Shown one piece after another: positions 1-7,666 of a stretch of DNA of 34,306 nucleotides (the first letter of the stretch is position 1; every line of letters starts with the position of its first letter). The notes under the pieces are model-generated. The model saw only the letters and a list, made by a program, of their open reading frames with translations. It did not search any database and was not told the DNA's origin. The stretch is from Saprospiraceae bacterium. GTDB lineage: Bacteria; Bacteroidota; Bacteroidia; Chitinophagales; Saprospiraceae. Made by a program: the position numbers and the translations under genes. Where the stretch lies: positions 1 through 34,306 of the forward strand of contig JAKVCU010000098.1 in assembly GCA_022448955.1 (NCBI GenBank). The letters are read 5' to 3'.

Positions 1-531
1 AGACAACTTGCTCAAACGACAGAAAACTTATCATTGGAAGCCTTATTGGCAAAAATGAATATTACCTATATCGTAGGCGATGCTAGAAGAATGAATTTAG
101 AAGATAACTCCATCGATTTTATTACTTCTAATAATACATTCGAGCATGTTTATCCTCAAATTTTGGAAGATATCCTGGCAGAATTTAAGCGGGTTAATAG
201 CGCAGATGGAGGTGTGATGAGTCATTTCATTGATATGTCAGATCACTTTGCCCATTTTGATAAAAAAATAACCATTTATAACTTTTTGAAGTTCTCAGAG
301 ACTCAATGGAATTTGATTGATAATACGATTCAACCACAGAATAGATGGCGAATTAATCAGTACCAAAAGCTTTACGAAAAACTAGAAATTCCTATAGTCA
401 AAGAGGATCATCGTGCAGGAAGAATAGAAGAGGTTAAAGCGTTATCTCTACATGAAGATTTCCAGAAATTACCTATCGAGGTAGTTGCAGTTAGTTATGG
501 TTATATTATATCTAAGTTTAGTCAGAATTAA
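1..531 (+). CDS. SAM-dependent methyltransferase, 5' end cut off by window
   Basis: The reading frame is open from base 1 to the stop at 529-531, so the N-terminal part (SAM-binding motif I) lies outside the window. The visible 177 codons contain a class I methyltransferase core: a 'VGDARRMNLEDNSIDFI' stretch (post-motif acidic residue plus motif II region) followed by 'SNNTFEHV', which resembles the Methyltransf_11 motif. The family transfers a methyl group from S-adenosylmethionine; the acceptor cannot be told. The stop overlaps the start of the O-antigen ligase gene by one base (TAATG), implying translational coupling and a role in polysaccharide or cell-surface glycan modification. That role is inferred from context only. 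A TTG at 34 could be taken as a start but would remove the SAM-binding site, so the gene is called partial. Confidence 0.8.
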   Translation, partial: RQLAQTTENLSLEALLAKMNITYIVGDARRMNLEDNSIDFITSNNTFEHVYPQILEDILAEFKRVNSADGGVMSHFIDMSDHFAHFDKKITIYNFLKFSETQWNLIDNTIQPQNRWRINQYQKLYEKLEIPIVKEDHRAGRIEEVKALSLHEDFQKLPIEVVAVSYGYIISKFSQN

Positions 532-1802
532 TGAAATCTTTATCGCTTCAAACGATCTTTTCTAAGTCTAATATCATCTTGTTCTTTTGCTGGGTAGTGA
601 TGGCATCTATCATCTACTCTCCATTTGTACTAACGGTTGGGATGATTGGCTTAGCAGCCATTGCACTGTTTCGAGTAGAAATAGGGACTGGCCGTTTTCC
701 TTTACAAATAGATTGGGAAGCGATAAAAAAGGTTCTCCGTTTACATCGATCGCCAGATTTTTGGATGATTAGTCTTTTCTTTTTTATGATACTCTGGGAT
801 TACTCGCCTAATCAGGATATGGATTTTTGGCTGACTCGTTTACGTATAAAAATCCCTTTCATTGCCTTTCCTCTAATGTTTTATTTTTATCCCAAGATTA
901 CAGAAAGGCAACTTAATGGTCTCTTTTACTTCTTATTAGTTGCGTTGTGCATTACCGCAGTAGGAATTATCATCAACTATTTTTTGCATCAAGCCGAAAT
1001 CATTGAATTGATGAAAAAGGGCAAGCCAATGCCTACTCCGCGCAATCATATTCGCCTCAGTTTATTAATAGCCTATGGTATCATAGGAGGAATTTATTTG
1101 TCCTGGAAGCAATTTTTTTGGCGAAAGCCAAAGGAGAAAAAGCTTATCATAAGCATGACTATTTTCCTTTTCTTTTTCATTCATTTCCTATCTGTACGTA
1201 CGGGTATATTAGCATTATATGCTGCTCTACTGGTGCTAGGAGTGGGTTACGCTCTTGCGAAAAAAAGATATCTTATTGGTCTTGCAGTGGTTTTATTGAT
1301 TGGAGCTATGCCCTTTGTTGCTTATCGAATGGTGCCGAGTGTAAAAGCTAAGATTGATTACATGATTTGGGATTGGCAGCAATATCAAAAAGGAGAGGGG
1401 GATATCTATGCAGATGCTGGTCGAATTTATTCTTTGATTGTGGGTTGGGAAATTGTGCAAGAAAATCCAATTCGAGGTACAAAAATGGGACACCTTAGGC
1501 CAACTGTACACAAGAAATTTGCGGAGCAATTTCCTGATGCTTCAGAAATTCATATGCCGCATAATCAATTTTTATATATTGCGGCAGGTAGTGGTTTGCT
1601 AGGTTTGGCGGTCTTCCTATTCGCTTGGTTATTTCCTTTCTTTTATGAAGGTAATTTTCGACACCCATTGATGTTGGGGCTATACGTCATCAGTTTTGTC
1701 GCATTTATGCTGGAGCATTCTATTGAAAACTCTCTAGGTGTAGCTTTCTTTATTTTCTTTTTAATGCTACTGGTTAATCATTTGCGAAAAGATTTACCTT
1801 AA
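531..1802 (+). CDS. O-antigen ligase / polymerase family membrane protein (Wzy_C type)
   Basis: A 423-residue polytopic membrane protein with about ten hydrophobic segments. A longer non-membrane loop at roughly residues 275-345 ends in 'HMPHNQFLYIAAGSG', a pattern typical of the Wzy_C / O-antigen ligase family, where the conserved His lies in the large periplasmic loop. Members either ligate O-antigen to lipid A-core (WaaL) or polymerise repeat units (Wzy); sequence alone does not separate the two. An Arg-rich loop with 'PRNHIRLSLL' near residue 170 is also family-like. It overlaps the preceding methyltransferase by one base, so the two are almost certainly co-transcribed and belong to a surface-polysaccharide locus lying mostly to the left of the window. 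Length is normal for the family. Confidence 0.85.
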   Translation: MKSLSLQTIFSKSNIILFFCWVVMASIIYSPFVLTVGMIGLAAIALFRVEIGTGRFPLQIDWEAIKKVLRLHRSPDFWMISLFFFMILWDYSPNQDMDFWLTRLRIKIPFIAFPLMFYFYPKITERQLNGLFYFLLVALCITAVGIIINYFLHQAEIIELMKKGKPMPTPRNHIRLSLLIAYGIIGGIYLSWKQFFWRKPKEKKLIISMTIFLFFFIHFLSVRTGILALYAALLVLGVGYALAKKRYLIGLAVVLLIGAMPFVAYRMVPSVKAKIDYMIWDWQQYQKGEGDIYADAGRIYSLIVGWEIVQENPIRGTKMGHLRPTVHKKFAEQFPDASEIHMPHNQFLYIAAGSGLLGLAVFLFAWLFPFFYEGNFRHPLMLGLYVISFVAFMLEHSIENSLGVAFFIFFLMLLVNHLRKDLP

Positions 1803-1837
1803 AAAGATAGAAATTTTTCAATTGTATAAATGGGCGC

Positions 1838-2509
1838 ATGCAGATTCAAGAACTACGTTTACAAACGAATGTTTTAAGACTTCAAAAGTTTTTTTATACG
1901 GATGTATTGGCTATGCCATTGTTGGAAGAAAGTGATGCTCATTTTGGGGTGAAAGCAGGTGCAACCAACTTGTTTTTTGAAAGTGGGGCGTCTGCCTATT
2001 ACCACTTTGCTTTTAATATTCCGTATTTCATGATGTCATCTGCTTTGGAATGGGTAAGATCGAATGTTGTTATCCTAACAGATAATGGGGTGGAGCTCAT
2101 TGATTTTCCAAATTGGAATGCAAAAGCTATTTATTTTGAAGACCCTGCGGGCAATATTTTGGAATTTATCGGTAGAGCAGATATATCGGTTCAAGAAACA
2201 GCTTATGCTTTTGAACCAAAAGATATTATCAATATTAGTGAAGTTGGTCTTTCAAGCAACGATGTGCTGGCTTTACGCAAAAAAATGGAACAGCATCTTC
2301 ATATACCCCACTACTCTGGAAACTCCAGCAAGTTTTGTGCAATAGGTAATCCCGAAGGATTATTCATTTTGGTCAACCAAAAAGAAAAATTGTGGTATCC
2401 TACAAATAAAGCTGCTAAAGCCTTTCCATTAAAGGTGCATGTTCAAGTGGGAAACACTCGTTTTAGTATTGATTACAATGTTGAAACTGGTGCTACTGTG
2501 CAGACTTAA
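1838..2509 (+). CDS. VOC-fold (glyoxalase/bleomycin-resistance superfamily) protein
   Basis: 223 residues. The N-terminal half reads as a vicinal-oxygen-chelate module: 'NVLRLQKFFYTDVLAMPLLEE' near residues 11-31, an H in 'YYHFAFNI' near residue 57, and 'IYFEDPAGNILEFIG' near residues 98-112, the classic last strand of a VOC repeat with its metal-ligand Glu. The C-terminal half (about 130-223) looks like a degenerate second module. VOC proteins include lyases, dioxygenases and antibiotic-binding proteins; the substrate cannot be deduced. The ATG at 1838 is 35 bp after the ligase stop. The 3' end overlaps the tail of the oppositely oriented FKBP gene by 17 bp, so the two genes converge without a separate terminator between them. 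Confidence 0.8.
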   Translation: MQIQELRLQTNVLRLQKFFYTDVLAMPLLEESDAHFGVKAGATNLFFESGASAYYHFAFNIPYFMMSSALEWVRSNVVILTDNGVELIDFPNWNAKAIYFEDPAGNILEFIGRADISVQETAYAFEPKDIINISEVGLSSNDVLALRKKMEQHLHIPHYSGNSSKFCAIGNPEGLFILVNQKEKLWYPTNKAAKAFPLKVHVQVGNTRFSIDYNVETGATVQT

Positions 2510-3107
2510 GTTTCTCTAAAACTTCTACTTCAAATACAATGACTTCATTAGGTGGAATTAAGTACTCTTCCTCGCTAATTTGAACACCCATATCACCATA
2601 AGCAAGCCCAGAAGGGATAAGGAAAAGTGCTTTAGCACGTGGTTTTAAAAGTTGTAAACCTTCATTAAAACCAGGGATCATATTTCCGATATAAAATTTA
2701 AGAGGACGTGCCTTTTTATAAGAATTATCAAATTCTTTTCCATCAAGTGTATAAGCACGATAATGTGCAGAAACTCGATCACCCCATTGTAGTTGGTCAC
2801 CTTCTCCTTCTTTGTCGATACGATAATACAAGCCAGAATTAGACCTGTAAACGTCCAATTGATTATCAATAGCGTAGTTGATAATTTTGTTTTGATCTAT
2901 ATCTGCTAAGCTATCTGGCTCTGCGATTAAATCTGCCGAAAGGCGAATCATAAGGTCATCCTCATTGATGTTACCTGCTGTGATTTTAGGCTTTACCGCA
3001 ACACTAGTCGAGTCTGCTTTAGCGGCAGGAGCTTGATCATTAGCAGTATTTTGGCAGTTGGTAAGAGTGAAGATAGAAATGAGAAGAAAAAAGGCATTCC
3101 GTGTCAT
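2493..3107 (-). CDS. FKBP-type peptidyl-prolyl cis-trans isomerase, lipoprotein
   Basis: 204 residues. The N-terminus is a lipoprotein signal with lipobox 'LTNC' (Cys18), so the mature protein is probably acylated and tethered in the envelope. After a short low-complexity linker and an acidic helical segment, residues about 88-200 form an FKBP domain: 'GDRVSAHYRAYTLDGKEFDNSY', 'MIPGFNEGLQLL', 'LFLIPSGLAYGDMG' and 'IPPNEVIVFEVEVLE' are the standard FKBP strands and active-site rim. The family catalyses proline isomerisation and assists folding of exported proteins. Similar lipoprotein FKBPs in Bacteroidota include GldI of the gliding machinery, but nothing nearby is a gld gene, so I do not assign that name. 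It is convergent with the VOC gene and divergent from thioredoxin. Confidence 0.88.
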   Translation of the reverse strand: MTRNAFFLLISIFTLTNCQNTANDQAPAAKADSTSVAVKPKITAGNINEDDLMIRLSADLIAEPDSLADIDQNKIINYAIDNQLDVYRSNSGLYYRIDKEGEGDQLQWGDRVSAHYRAYTLDGKEFDNSYKKARPLKFYIGNMIPGFNEGLQLLKPRAKALFLIPSGLAYGDMGVQISEEEYLIPPNEVIVFEVEVLEKLKSAQ

Positions 3108-3181
3108 AATGGATAAAGTTGTAAAAAAGTTGAATGCAACTTTACGAAATTCTAATTTGTTTTTTTAGAAAACAGTAAAAA

Positions 3182-3487
3182 ATGAGTAAAAGGAATTTTA
3201 AAGATATTATTAATTCAGAGAAACCCGTATTGATTGATTTTTATGCAGATTGGTGTGGGCCATGTAAAGCCATGACTCCAATCATCAATGATTTGAAGTC
3301 AGAAATGGGGGATAATGCACGAATCTTAAAAATTGATGTTGATCGCAATCAGGAGCTTTCCCAAAAGTTAGGTATTCAAAGTATTCCAACGGTGATGATT
3401 TTTCAGAATGGAGAATTAAAATGGCGTGCAATGGGTGTGCAGAGTTTAACAACTATGAAAGGAGAGCTGGAACGTCTTTCAGTGTAA
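3182..3487 (+). CDS. trxA: thioredoxin
   Basis: 101 residues, the normal size of a stand-alone cytoplasmic thioredoxin. The active site is 'WCGPCK' at residues 24-29 with redox cysteines 25 and 28, preceded by the usual 'VLIDFYADW' strand. The cis-proline motif follows as 'SIPTVMIF'. There is no signal peptide or membrane segment. It reduces protein disulfides, normally recycled by thioredoxin reductase, which is not in the window. It is divergent from the FKBP gene with a 74-bp gap and monocistronic by appearance, since the next gene has its own -7 box. Multiple thioredoxins are common in Bacteroidota, so whether this is the main one is not known. Confidence 0.93.
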   Translation: MSKRNFKDIINSEKPVLIDFYADWCGPCKAMTPIINDLKSEMGDNARILKIDVDRNQELSQKLGIQSIPTVMIFQNGELKWRAMGVQSLTTMKGELERLSV

Positions 3488-3590
3488 TTATTAGTAATTT
3501 AATGGAGCATGCTTGATGGTTAGTAGATGGAAAGAAACTGTTAACCATTAACTAAGCACACCCCACTTATGGAGTTTTGCCAAAAGCGTC

Positions 3591-3598
3591 TATCTTTG
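3591..3598 (+). promoter_or_regulatory. putative -7 box TATCTTTG upstream of symporter
   Basis: Exact match to the Bacteroidota consensus TAnnTTTG, 55 bp before the ATG at 3653. The only nearby TTTG upstream (3576-3579) is only 11 bp away, shorter than the usual spacing, so the -33 element is poor. Confidence 0.5.
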
Positions 3599-3620
3599 CC
3601 TTGAAGTAAAAGAAAGTGAT

Positions 3621-3637
3621 TTCCGCTTTGTGCGGAA
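3621..3637 (+). promoter_or_regulatory. small hairpin in the 5' leader of the symporter gene
   Basis: TTCCGC (3621-3626) and GCGGAA (3632-3637) form a perfect 6-bp stem with a 5-base loop, lying 15 bases before the ATG at 3653. It falls between the putative -7 box and the start codon, so it would be in the leader RNA. Function is unknown. Confidence 0.4.
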
Positions 3638-3652
3638 TTGATAAGAATCAAC

Positions 3653-5170
3653 ATGACGCAACAACTTACTCCAGCTTTAATATTGGGCATTATTGCCTTG
3701 TACTTTCTAGTATTGATTACGATATCCTACTTTACAAGTAGAGATACGGGGAATCAAAGTTTCTTTTTAGCTGGCCGAAAGTCAAATTGGGTATTGGTCG
3801 CTATTGGAATGATTGGAGCATCACTTTCCGGAGTAACATTTATTTCTATTCCAGGGGTGGTTGGTGCAGATGGATTGAATCAGTCCTTTTCATACATGCA
3901 GGTTGTCCTGGGTTACTTGCTTGGTTACCTCGTGATTGCTACGGTGCTAATGCCTTTGTATTATCGGCTTCAACTCACTTCAATTTATGGTTATTTGGAG
4001 CAGCGATTTGGCTTCCTTTCCTACAAAACAGGGGCGGCATATTTTTTACTATCTCGAACGATAGGTGCTTCCTTTAGATTATACTTAGTGGCAATTGTAC
4101 TACAGAAATTTGTGATGGATGCTTATGGTATTCCTTTTGAGTTGACTGTAATTTCTACGATTGCATTGATATGGATTTATACTTTTAGAGGGGGGATAAG
4201 TACCATTATATGGACGGATACGCTGCAAACGATCTGTATGCTTACGGCTGTAGTCCTAGCCATATTGGGTATTGGGGAAGCTTTGAATGCGAGTGTAGGA
4301 GAACTGGCAACGATGGTTCAGGAAAGTCAGTATTCTCAAATGTTCTTCTTTGAAGGAGGATGGAGCGATCCAAATAATTTTTTTAAGCAGTTTTTGAGTG
4401 GGGCTTTGATTACTATAGTCATGACTGGTTTGGATCAAGATATGATGCAAAAGAATTTGAGTTGCCCAACGATTGGAGATGCCCAAAAAAACATGTTTAC
4501 TTTCAGTATCATTCTGGTTTTTGCCAACTTTTTATTTTTATCGCTTGGTGCACTGCTTTATATCTATGCTGCTCAAGTAGGGATTGATATTCCGGAGACG
4601 ACAGATCAATTATTTCCAAGTATTGCTTTACAACATTTATCACCTACGGTAGGTGTGATTTTTATACTCGGCTTAATAGCTGCAGCTTATTCAAGTGCGG
4701 ATAGTGCTTTGACCGCTTTGACTACTTCTTTCTGTGTAGATTTTTTAGATTTTGAAAAAAAGGAAGATACAGCGGCACTAAGGAAAACAAGGCTATATGT
4801 TCATGTGGGGTTTTCATTTTTATTGTTTTTAGTAATAGTGGGCTTTAATGCCATCAATGATACTGCTGTAATTACGAAACTTTTTGTAGTGGCAGGTTAT
4901 ACTTATGGACCAATTCTTGGTCTATTTGCATTTGGAATGTTTACGCGGCTAAAAGTTAGAGACAAATTTGTTCCTGTTGTATGTATATTAGCGCCTGTAA
5001 CTGCCTTTGTATTAGATACTTACTCTGCTGAATTATTCTTTGGCTTTAAGTTTGGTTTCTTGACAATTGCTTTGAATGGATTATTGACATTCTTTGGCTT
5101 AATGGCAATTTCTTACAGAGAATATGAGACAAAAGTAGGTGATGAACAAATGTTAGAGTTCGGAGAATAA
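3653..5170 (+). CDS. sodium:solute symporter (SSS family)
   Basis: 505 residues from the ATG at 3653. An in-frame TTG at 3638 sits in the leader hairpin and is a less likely start, because the protein from 3653 begins 'MTQQLTPALILGIIALYF', directly entering the first membrane helix. About 13 transmembrane segments are visible. 'FFLAGRKSNWVLVAIGMIGASLSGVTF' is the TM1 region characteristic of SSS transporters, with the Ser/Gly-rich unwound helix that holds Na+. 'AAAYSSADSALTALTTSF' near residue 350 is the TM8 sodium-site region with small and hydroxyl residues. The family imports sugars, amino acids, carboxylates or vitamins with Na+; the substrate cannot be read from sequence. It stands alone between trxA and fabH. 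Confidence 0.88.
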   Translation: MTQQLTPALILGIIALYFLVLITISYFTSRDTGNQSFFLAGRKSNWVLVAIGMIGASLSGVTFISIPGVVGADGLNQSFSYMQVVLGYLLGYLVIATVLMPLYYRLQLTSIYGYLEQRFGFLSYKTGAAYFLLSRTIGASFRLYLVAIVLQKFVMDAYGIPFELTVISTIALIWIYTFRGGISTIIWTDTLQTICMLTAVVLAILGIGEALNASVGELATMVQESQYSQMFFFEGGWSDPNNFFKQFLSGALITIVMTGLDQDMMQKNLSCPTIGDAQKNMFTFSIILVFANFLFLSLGALLYIYAAQVGIDIPETTDQLFPSIALQHLSPTVGVIFILGLIAAAYSSADSALTALTTSFCVDFLDFEKKEDTAALRKTRLYVHVGFSFLLFLVIVGFNAINDTAVITKLFVVAGYTYGPILGLFAFGMFTRLKVRDKFVPVVCILAPVTAFVLDTYSAELFFGFKFGFLTIALNGLLTFFGLMAISYREYETKVGDEQMLEFGE

Positions 5171-5261
5171 AGAAGCTAAGATCGGCATAAAAAACTTCTG
5201 TTTGGGAATAATTTTATACCTTGCGGCCGATTTTGAAATATGTTTCTAGTAAGGCAAAATC

Positions 5262-5269
5262 TACTTTTG
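5262..5269 (+). promoter_or_regulatory. putative -7 box TACTTTTG upstream of fabH
   Basis: Matches TAnnTTTG, 32 bp before the fabH ATG. A TTTTG at 5231-5235 is 26 bp upstream, slightly wider than usual spacing, so the -33 element is uncertain. Confidence 0.4.
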
Positions 5270-5301
5270 TCTGCTAAGTTTTTAACAAACATCAAACGAT
5301 C

Positions 5302-6291
5302 ATGTCAAAAATTAATGCAGCCATTACTGGCGTTCATGGTTATGTTCCAGATTATATCCTTACCAATGCTGAACTAGAGACCATGGTTGAAACCAGCGAT
5401 GAATGGATTACTACCCGTACAGGTATAAAGGAAAGAAGAATCCTAAAAGGAGAGGAGCAAGGCGTTTCTGTAATGGGAATTGAAGCAGTTAAAGGTCTGT
5501 TGGAAAAAACAAATACCAATCCTGAAGATATTGAGCTTGTTATTTTTGCTACCGTCACTCCTGACATGCCATTTCCTGACACTGCTAATTTGGTAGCAGC
5601 TGCTACTGGGATGAAGAACGCTTTTTGTTATGACATCAGTGCGGCTTGTTCTGGGTTTTTATACGCACTTACGACAGGAGCTAAATTCATTGAATCTGGT
5701 TCGCACAAAAAAGTGATCGTGATTGGTGGAGATAAAATGTCTTCTATCATTGATTATTCTGACCGAACAACCTGTGTGATTTTTGGAGATGGAGCAGGAG
5801 CTGTTTTATTAGAAGCTACGGAAGATGGAAATGGAGTGATCGATTCTCTACACAGGAGCGATGGCTCAGGGGCACAATACCTGCACCAAAAAGCAGGTGG
5901 TAGCCGTTATCCTGCCACAGCAGACACGGTTGCTGCAGGTGAACATTTCGCCTTCCAGAATGGCCGACCTGTATTTAAGGCAGCAGTTTCAGGAATGTCA
6001 GATGTGGTCACAAAGGTGATGAAGCGCAATGAGCTCGTTACAGATGATATCAAATGGTTAGTCCCGCATCAAGCAAATAAACGAATTATTGAGACGGTTT
6101 CCAGAATGGCAGATTTTCCTTTGGAACGAGTAATGGTTAACATTCATAAGTTTGGGAATACAACAGCAGGTACTTTACCCTTGTGTTTGTGGGATTATGA
6201 AGACCAATTGAAAAAGGGAGACAATGTCATCCTTACCGCATTCGGAGGTGGATTTACATGGGGAGCCATTTACTTGAAGTGGGCTTACTAA
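5302..6291 (+). CDS. fabH: 3-oxoacyl-[acyl-carrier-protein] synthase III
   Basis: 329 residues, the usual KAS III length. The catalytic triad is intact: Cys116 in 'SAACSGF', His256 in 'VPHQANKRI' and Asn286 in 'HKFGNTTAG'. The enzyme condenses acetyl-CoA (or branched acyl-CoA primers) with malonyl-ACP to start fatty acid synthesis. It is followed by efp, accB and accC on the same strand, so malonyl-CoA supply and chain initiation are encoded together; efp has its own promoter and there is a hairpin after fabH, so the cluster is probably not one simple operon. plsX and rpmF, which precede fabH in many bacteria, are absent here; a solute symporter lies upstream instead. Confidence 0.96.
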   Translation: MSKINAAITGVHGYVPDYILTNAELETMVETSDEWITTRTGIKERRILKGEEQGVSVMGIEAVKGLLEKTNTNPEDIELVIFATVTPDMPFPDTANLVAAATGMKNAFCYDISAACSGFLYALTTGAKFIESGSHKKVIVIGGDKMSSIIDYSDRTTCVIFGDGAGAVLLEATEDGNGVIDSLHRSDGSGAQYLHQKAGGSRYPATADTVAAGEHFAFQNGRPVFKAAVSGMSDVVTKVMKRNELVTDDIKWLVPHQANKRIIETVSRMADFPLERVMVNIHKFGNTTAGTLPLCLWDYEDQLKKGDNVILTAFGGGFTWGAIYLKWAY

Positions 6292-6319
6292 AAAGTACTT
6301 CATGTTTTGCTATTATATT

Positions 6320-6363
6320 AGGACTCAGACTAGCATACATCCTACGTTCTAGTCTGAGTTCCT
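6320..6363 (+). terminator. long hairpin after fabH, likely transcription terminator
   Basis: ACTCAGACTAG (6323-6333) pairs perfectly with CTAGTCTGAGT (6349-6359). AGG/CCT extends the stem after a one-base bulge; the loop is 15 bases. There is no long T run behind it, so termination efficiency is uncertain. Confidence 0.5.
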
Positions 6364-6405
6364 ACTAACAATCTCATCATTTTCCTGTCCTTTATTCGAG
6401 AAGGG

Positions 6406-6435
6406 TTTTGCAAATACCATTTTTTCCTATCTTTG
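6406..6435 (+). promoter_or_regulatory. efp promoter, -33 TTTTG and -7 TATCTTTG
   Basis: TTTTG at 6406-6410 and TATCTTTG at 6428-6435 are 17 bp apart, matching the Bacteroidota primary sigma consensus (TTTG or TTG, about 17-21 bp, TAnnTTTG). It sits 39 bp before the efp ATG. Confidence 0.75.
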
Positions 6436-6474
6436 CATCGCTTTTTTAATTGATTCATACAATCTTATTTATAG

Positions 6475-7044
6475 ATGGCATCAACTTCAGATATCCGTAA
6501 TGGGTTGTGTATTGAGCACAATCACGATATTTTTAAAATTGTTGAATTCCAACATGTAAAACCAGGGAAGGGTGCGGCATTTGTCCGTACAAAGCTAAAA
6601 AGCCTTACTACAGGCCGTGTTCTAGATAATACGTTCCCTGCAGGTCATAAGATCAAAGAAGTACGCGTTCGCAACTATAAGTATCAGTATTTATATAATG
6701 ATGATATGGGCTATCATTTTATGAATAATGAAACTTATGAGCAGACTCAGATTGATGGAAAAATGATCGATCGTGCTGATCTTTTACAAGAAGGAGTAGA
6801 AGTGACTATTCTTTTTCACGATGAAAAAAATATTCCATTAACTCTAGACTTGCCACCTTCCATCGTTATGGAGATCACTTACACCGAGCCAGGTGTAAAA
6901 GGAGATACAGCAACGAATACTATGAAACCAGCAACTGTAGAGACAGGTGCAGAAGTGAGAGTGCCTTTGTTTGTAAATATTGGAGATAAAATTCGTGTAG
7001 ATACTACTAAAGGTACCTACATGGAGCGCATCAAAGATAAATAA
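6475..7044 (+). CDS. efp: translation elongation factor P
   Basis: 189 residues, full length for the three-domain factor. Domain I carries the loop 'HVKPGKGAAF'; Lys32 occupies the tip position, equivalent to E. coli Lys34, which is modified by beta-lysylation in some bacteria. 'PLTLDLPPSIVMEI' and the C-terminal 'KIRVDTTKGTYMERI' (the conserved ending of EF-P domain III) confirm identity. EF-P binds ribosomes stalled on polyproline stretches and promotes peptide bond formation. Which modification system is used cannot be told from this window. It lies between fabH and accB, 8 bp before accB, so it is very likely co-transcribed with accB; notably the AccB linker just downstream is Pro/Ala-rich. 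Confidence 0.97.
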   Translation: MASTSDIRNGLCIEHNHDIFKIVEFQHVKPGKGAAFVRTKLKSLTTGRVLDNTFPAGHKIKEVRVRNYKYQYLYNDDMGYHFMNNETYEQTQIDGKMIDRADLLQEGVEVTILFHDEKNIPLTLDLPPSIVMEITYTEPGVKGDTATNTMKPATVETGAEVRVPLFVNIGDKIRVDTTKGTYMERIKDK

Positions 7045-7052
7045 TAACAGAT

Positions 7053-7577
7053 ATGACCTTTAAAGAAATCCAAGAGCTCATTAAGCTCATCAATAGATCT
7101 AACCTAACTGAATTCAAATTAAAGGACAAAGAATTCGAGTTAACGATTAAAACCAATAAGCAGGATAAAACCAAAACGGTTGTCCAACAGATTCCTAGTG
7201 TAGCTGCTGCATCACCTGTGATGCCAATGCCGGCTGTACAACAGCCAGTTGCACCAGCTGCGCCAGCACCAGCACCTGCCGCCTCGAAAGCAGCACCAGC
7301 TGCACCGGCAGCGGAAAAGGTAGAGGATGAGTCTAAGTATTTAGCGATTAAATCACCTATCGTAGGGACGTTCTATCGCTCGTCATCTCCTGAAAAAGGA
7401 CCTTATGTAAAGGTAGGGGACAAAGTAGAAGTGAATCAAGTCGTGTGTATTGTAGAGGCGATGAAGCTTTTCAATGAAATCGAATCAGAAATTAGTGGTA
7501 CGATCGTAAAAGTAATGGTAGAAGATGCACAGCCAGTAGAATATGATCAAGTATTATTCTTGGTAGATCCTAGCTAG
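7053..7577 (+). CDS. accB: biotin carboxyl carrier protein of acetyl-CoA carboxylase
   Basis: 174 residues. Order of parts: an N-terminal helical/beta region (1-45), a long Ala/Pro/Gln linker (about 48-90), then the biotinyl domain (95-174). The biotinylation motif is 'VEAMKLF' with Lys138. The protein carries the biotin that is carboxylated by AccC and then used by AccA/AccD to make malonyl-CoA. It is 8 bp behind efp and followed after 89 bp by accC; the gap contains a strong hairpin that could set the AccB:AccC ratio. accA and accD are not in the window. Confidence 0.96.
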   Translation: MTFKEIQELIKLINRSNLTEFKLKDKEFELTIKTNKQDKTKTVVQQIPSVAAASPVMPMPAVQQPVAPAAPAPAPAASKAAPAAPAAEKVEDESKYLAIKSPIVGTFYRSSSPEKGPYVKVGDKVEVNQVVCIVEAMKLFNEIESEISGTIVKVMVEDAQPVEYDQVLFLVDPS

Positions 7578-7613
7578 GCACTGGGTATCATTTACTTTTT
7601 TGATTCTAATTGA

Positions 7614-7646
7614 GAACTAGCTTAGGATGATTGTTCTAAGCTGTTC
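7614..7646 (+). promoter_or_regulatory. hairpin in the accB-accC spacer
   Basis: GAAC-(T bulge)-AGCTTAG (7614-7625) pairs with CTAAGCT-GTTC (7636-7646), an 11-bp stem with one bulged base and a 10-base loop. It is not followed by a T run, and ends 20 bases before the preferred accC ATG. It may act as an RNA-processing or attenuation element. Confidence 0.45.
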
Positions 7647-7666
7647 ATCACATAATGCTCAGAATT

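Noticed and set aside
34-531. Start of the first gene at TTG 34
   Set aside because: The frame is open to base 1 and the SAM-binding motif would be lost; the gene is partial.
2493-3107. Naming the FKBP lipoprotein gldI
   Set aside because: Length and fold fit, but no gliding genes are nearby and the match is not specific enough.
3638-3652. TTG start at 3638 for the symporter
   Set aside because: It lies at the end of a hairpin, adds only five residues, and ATG at 3653 directly opens the first helix.
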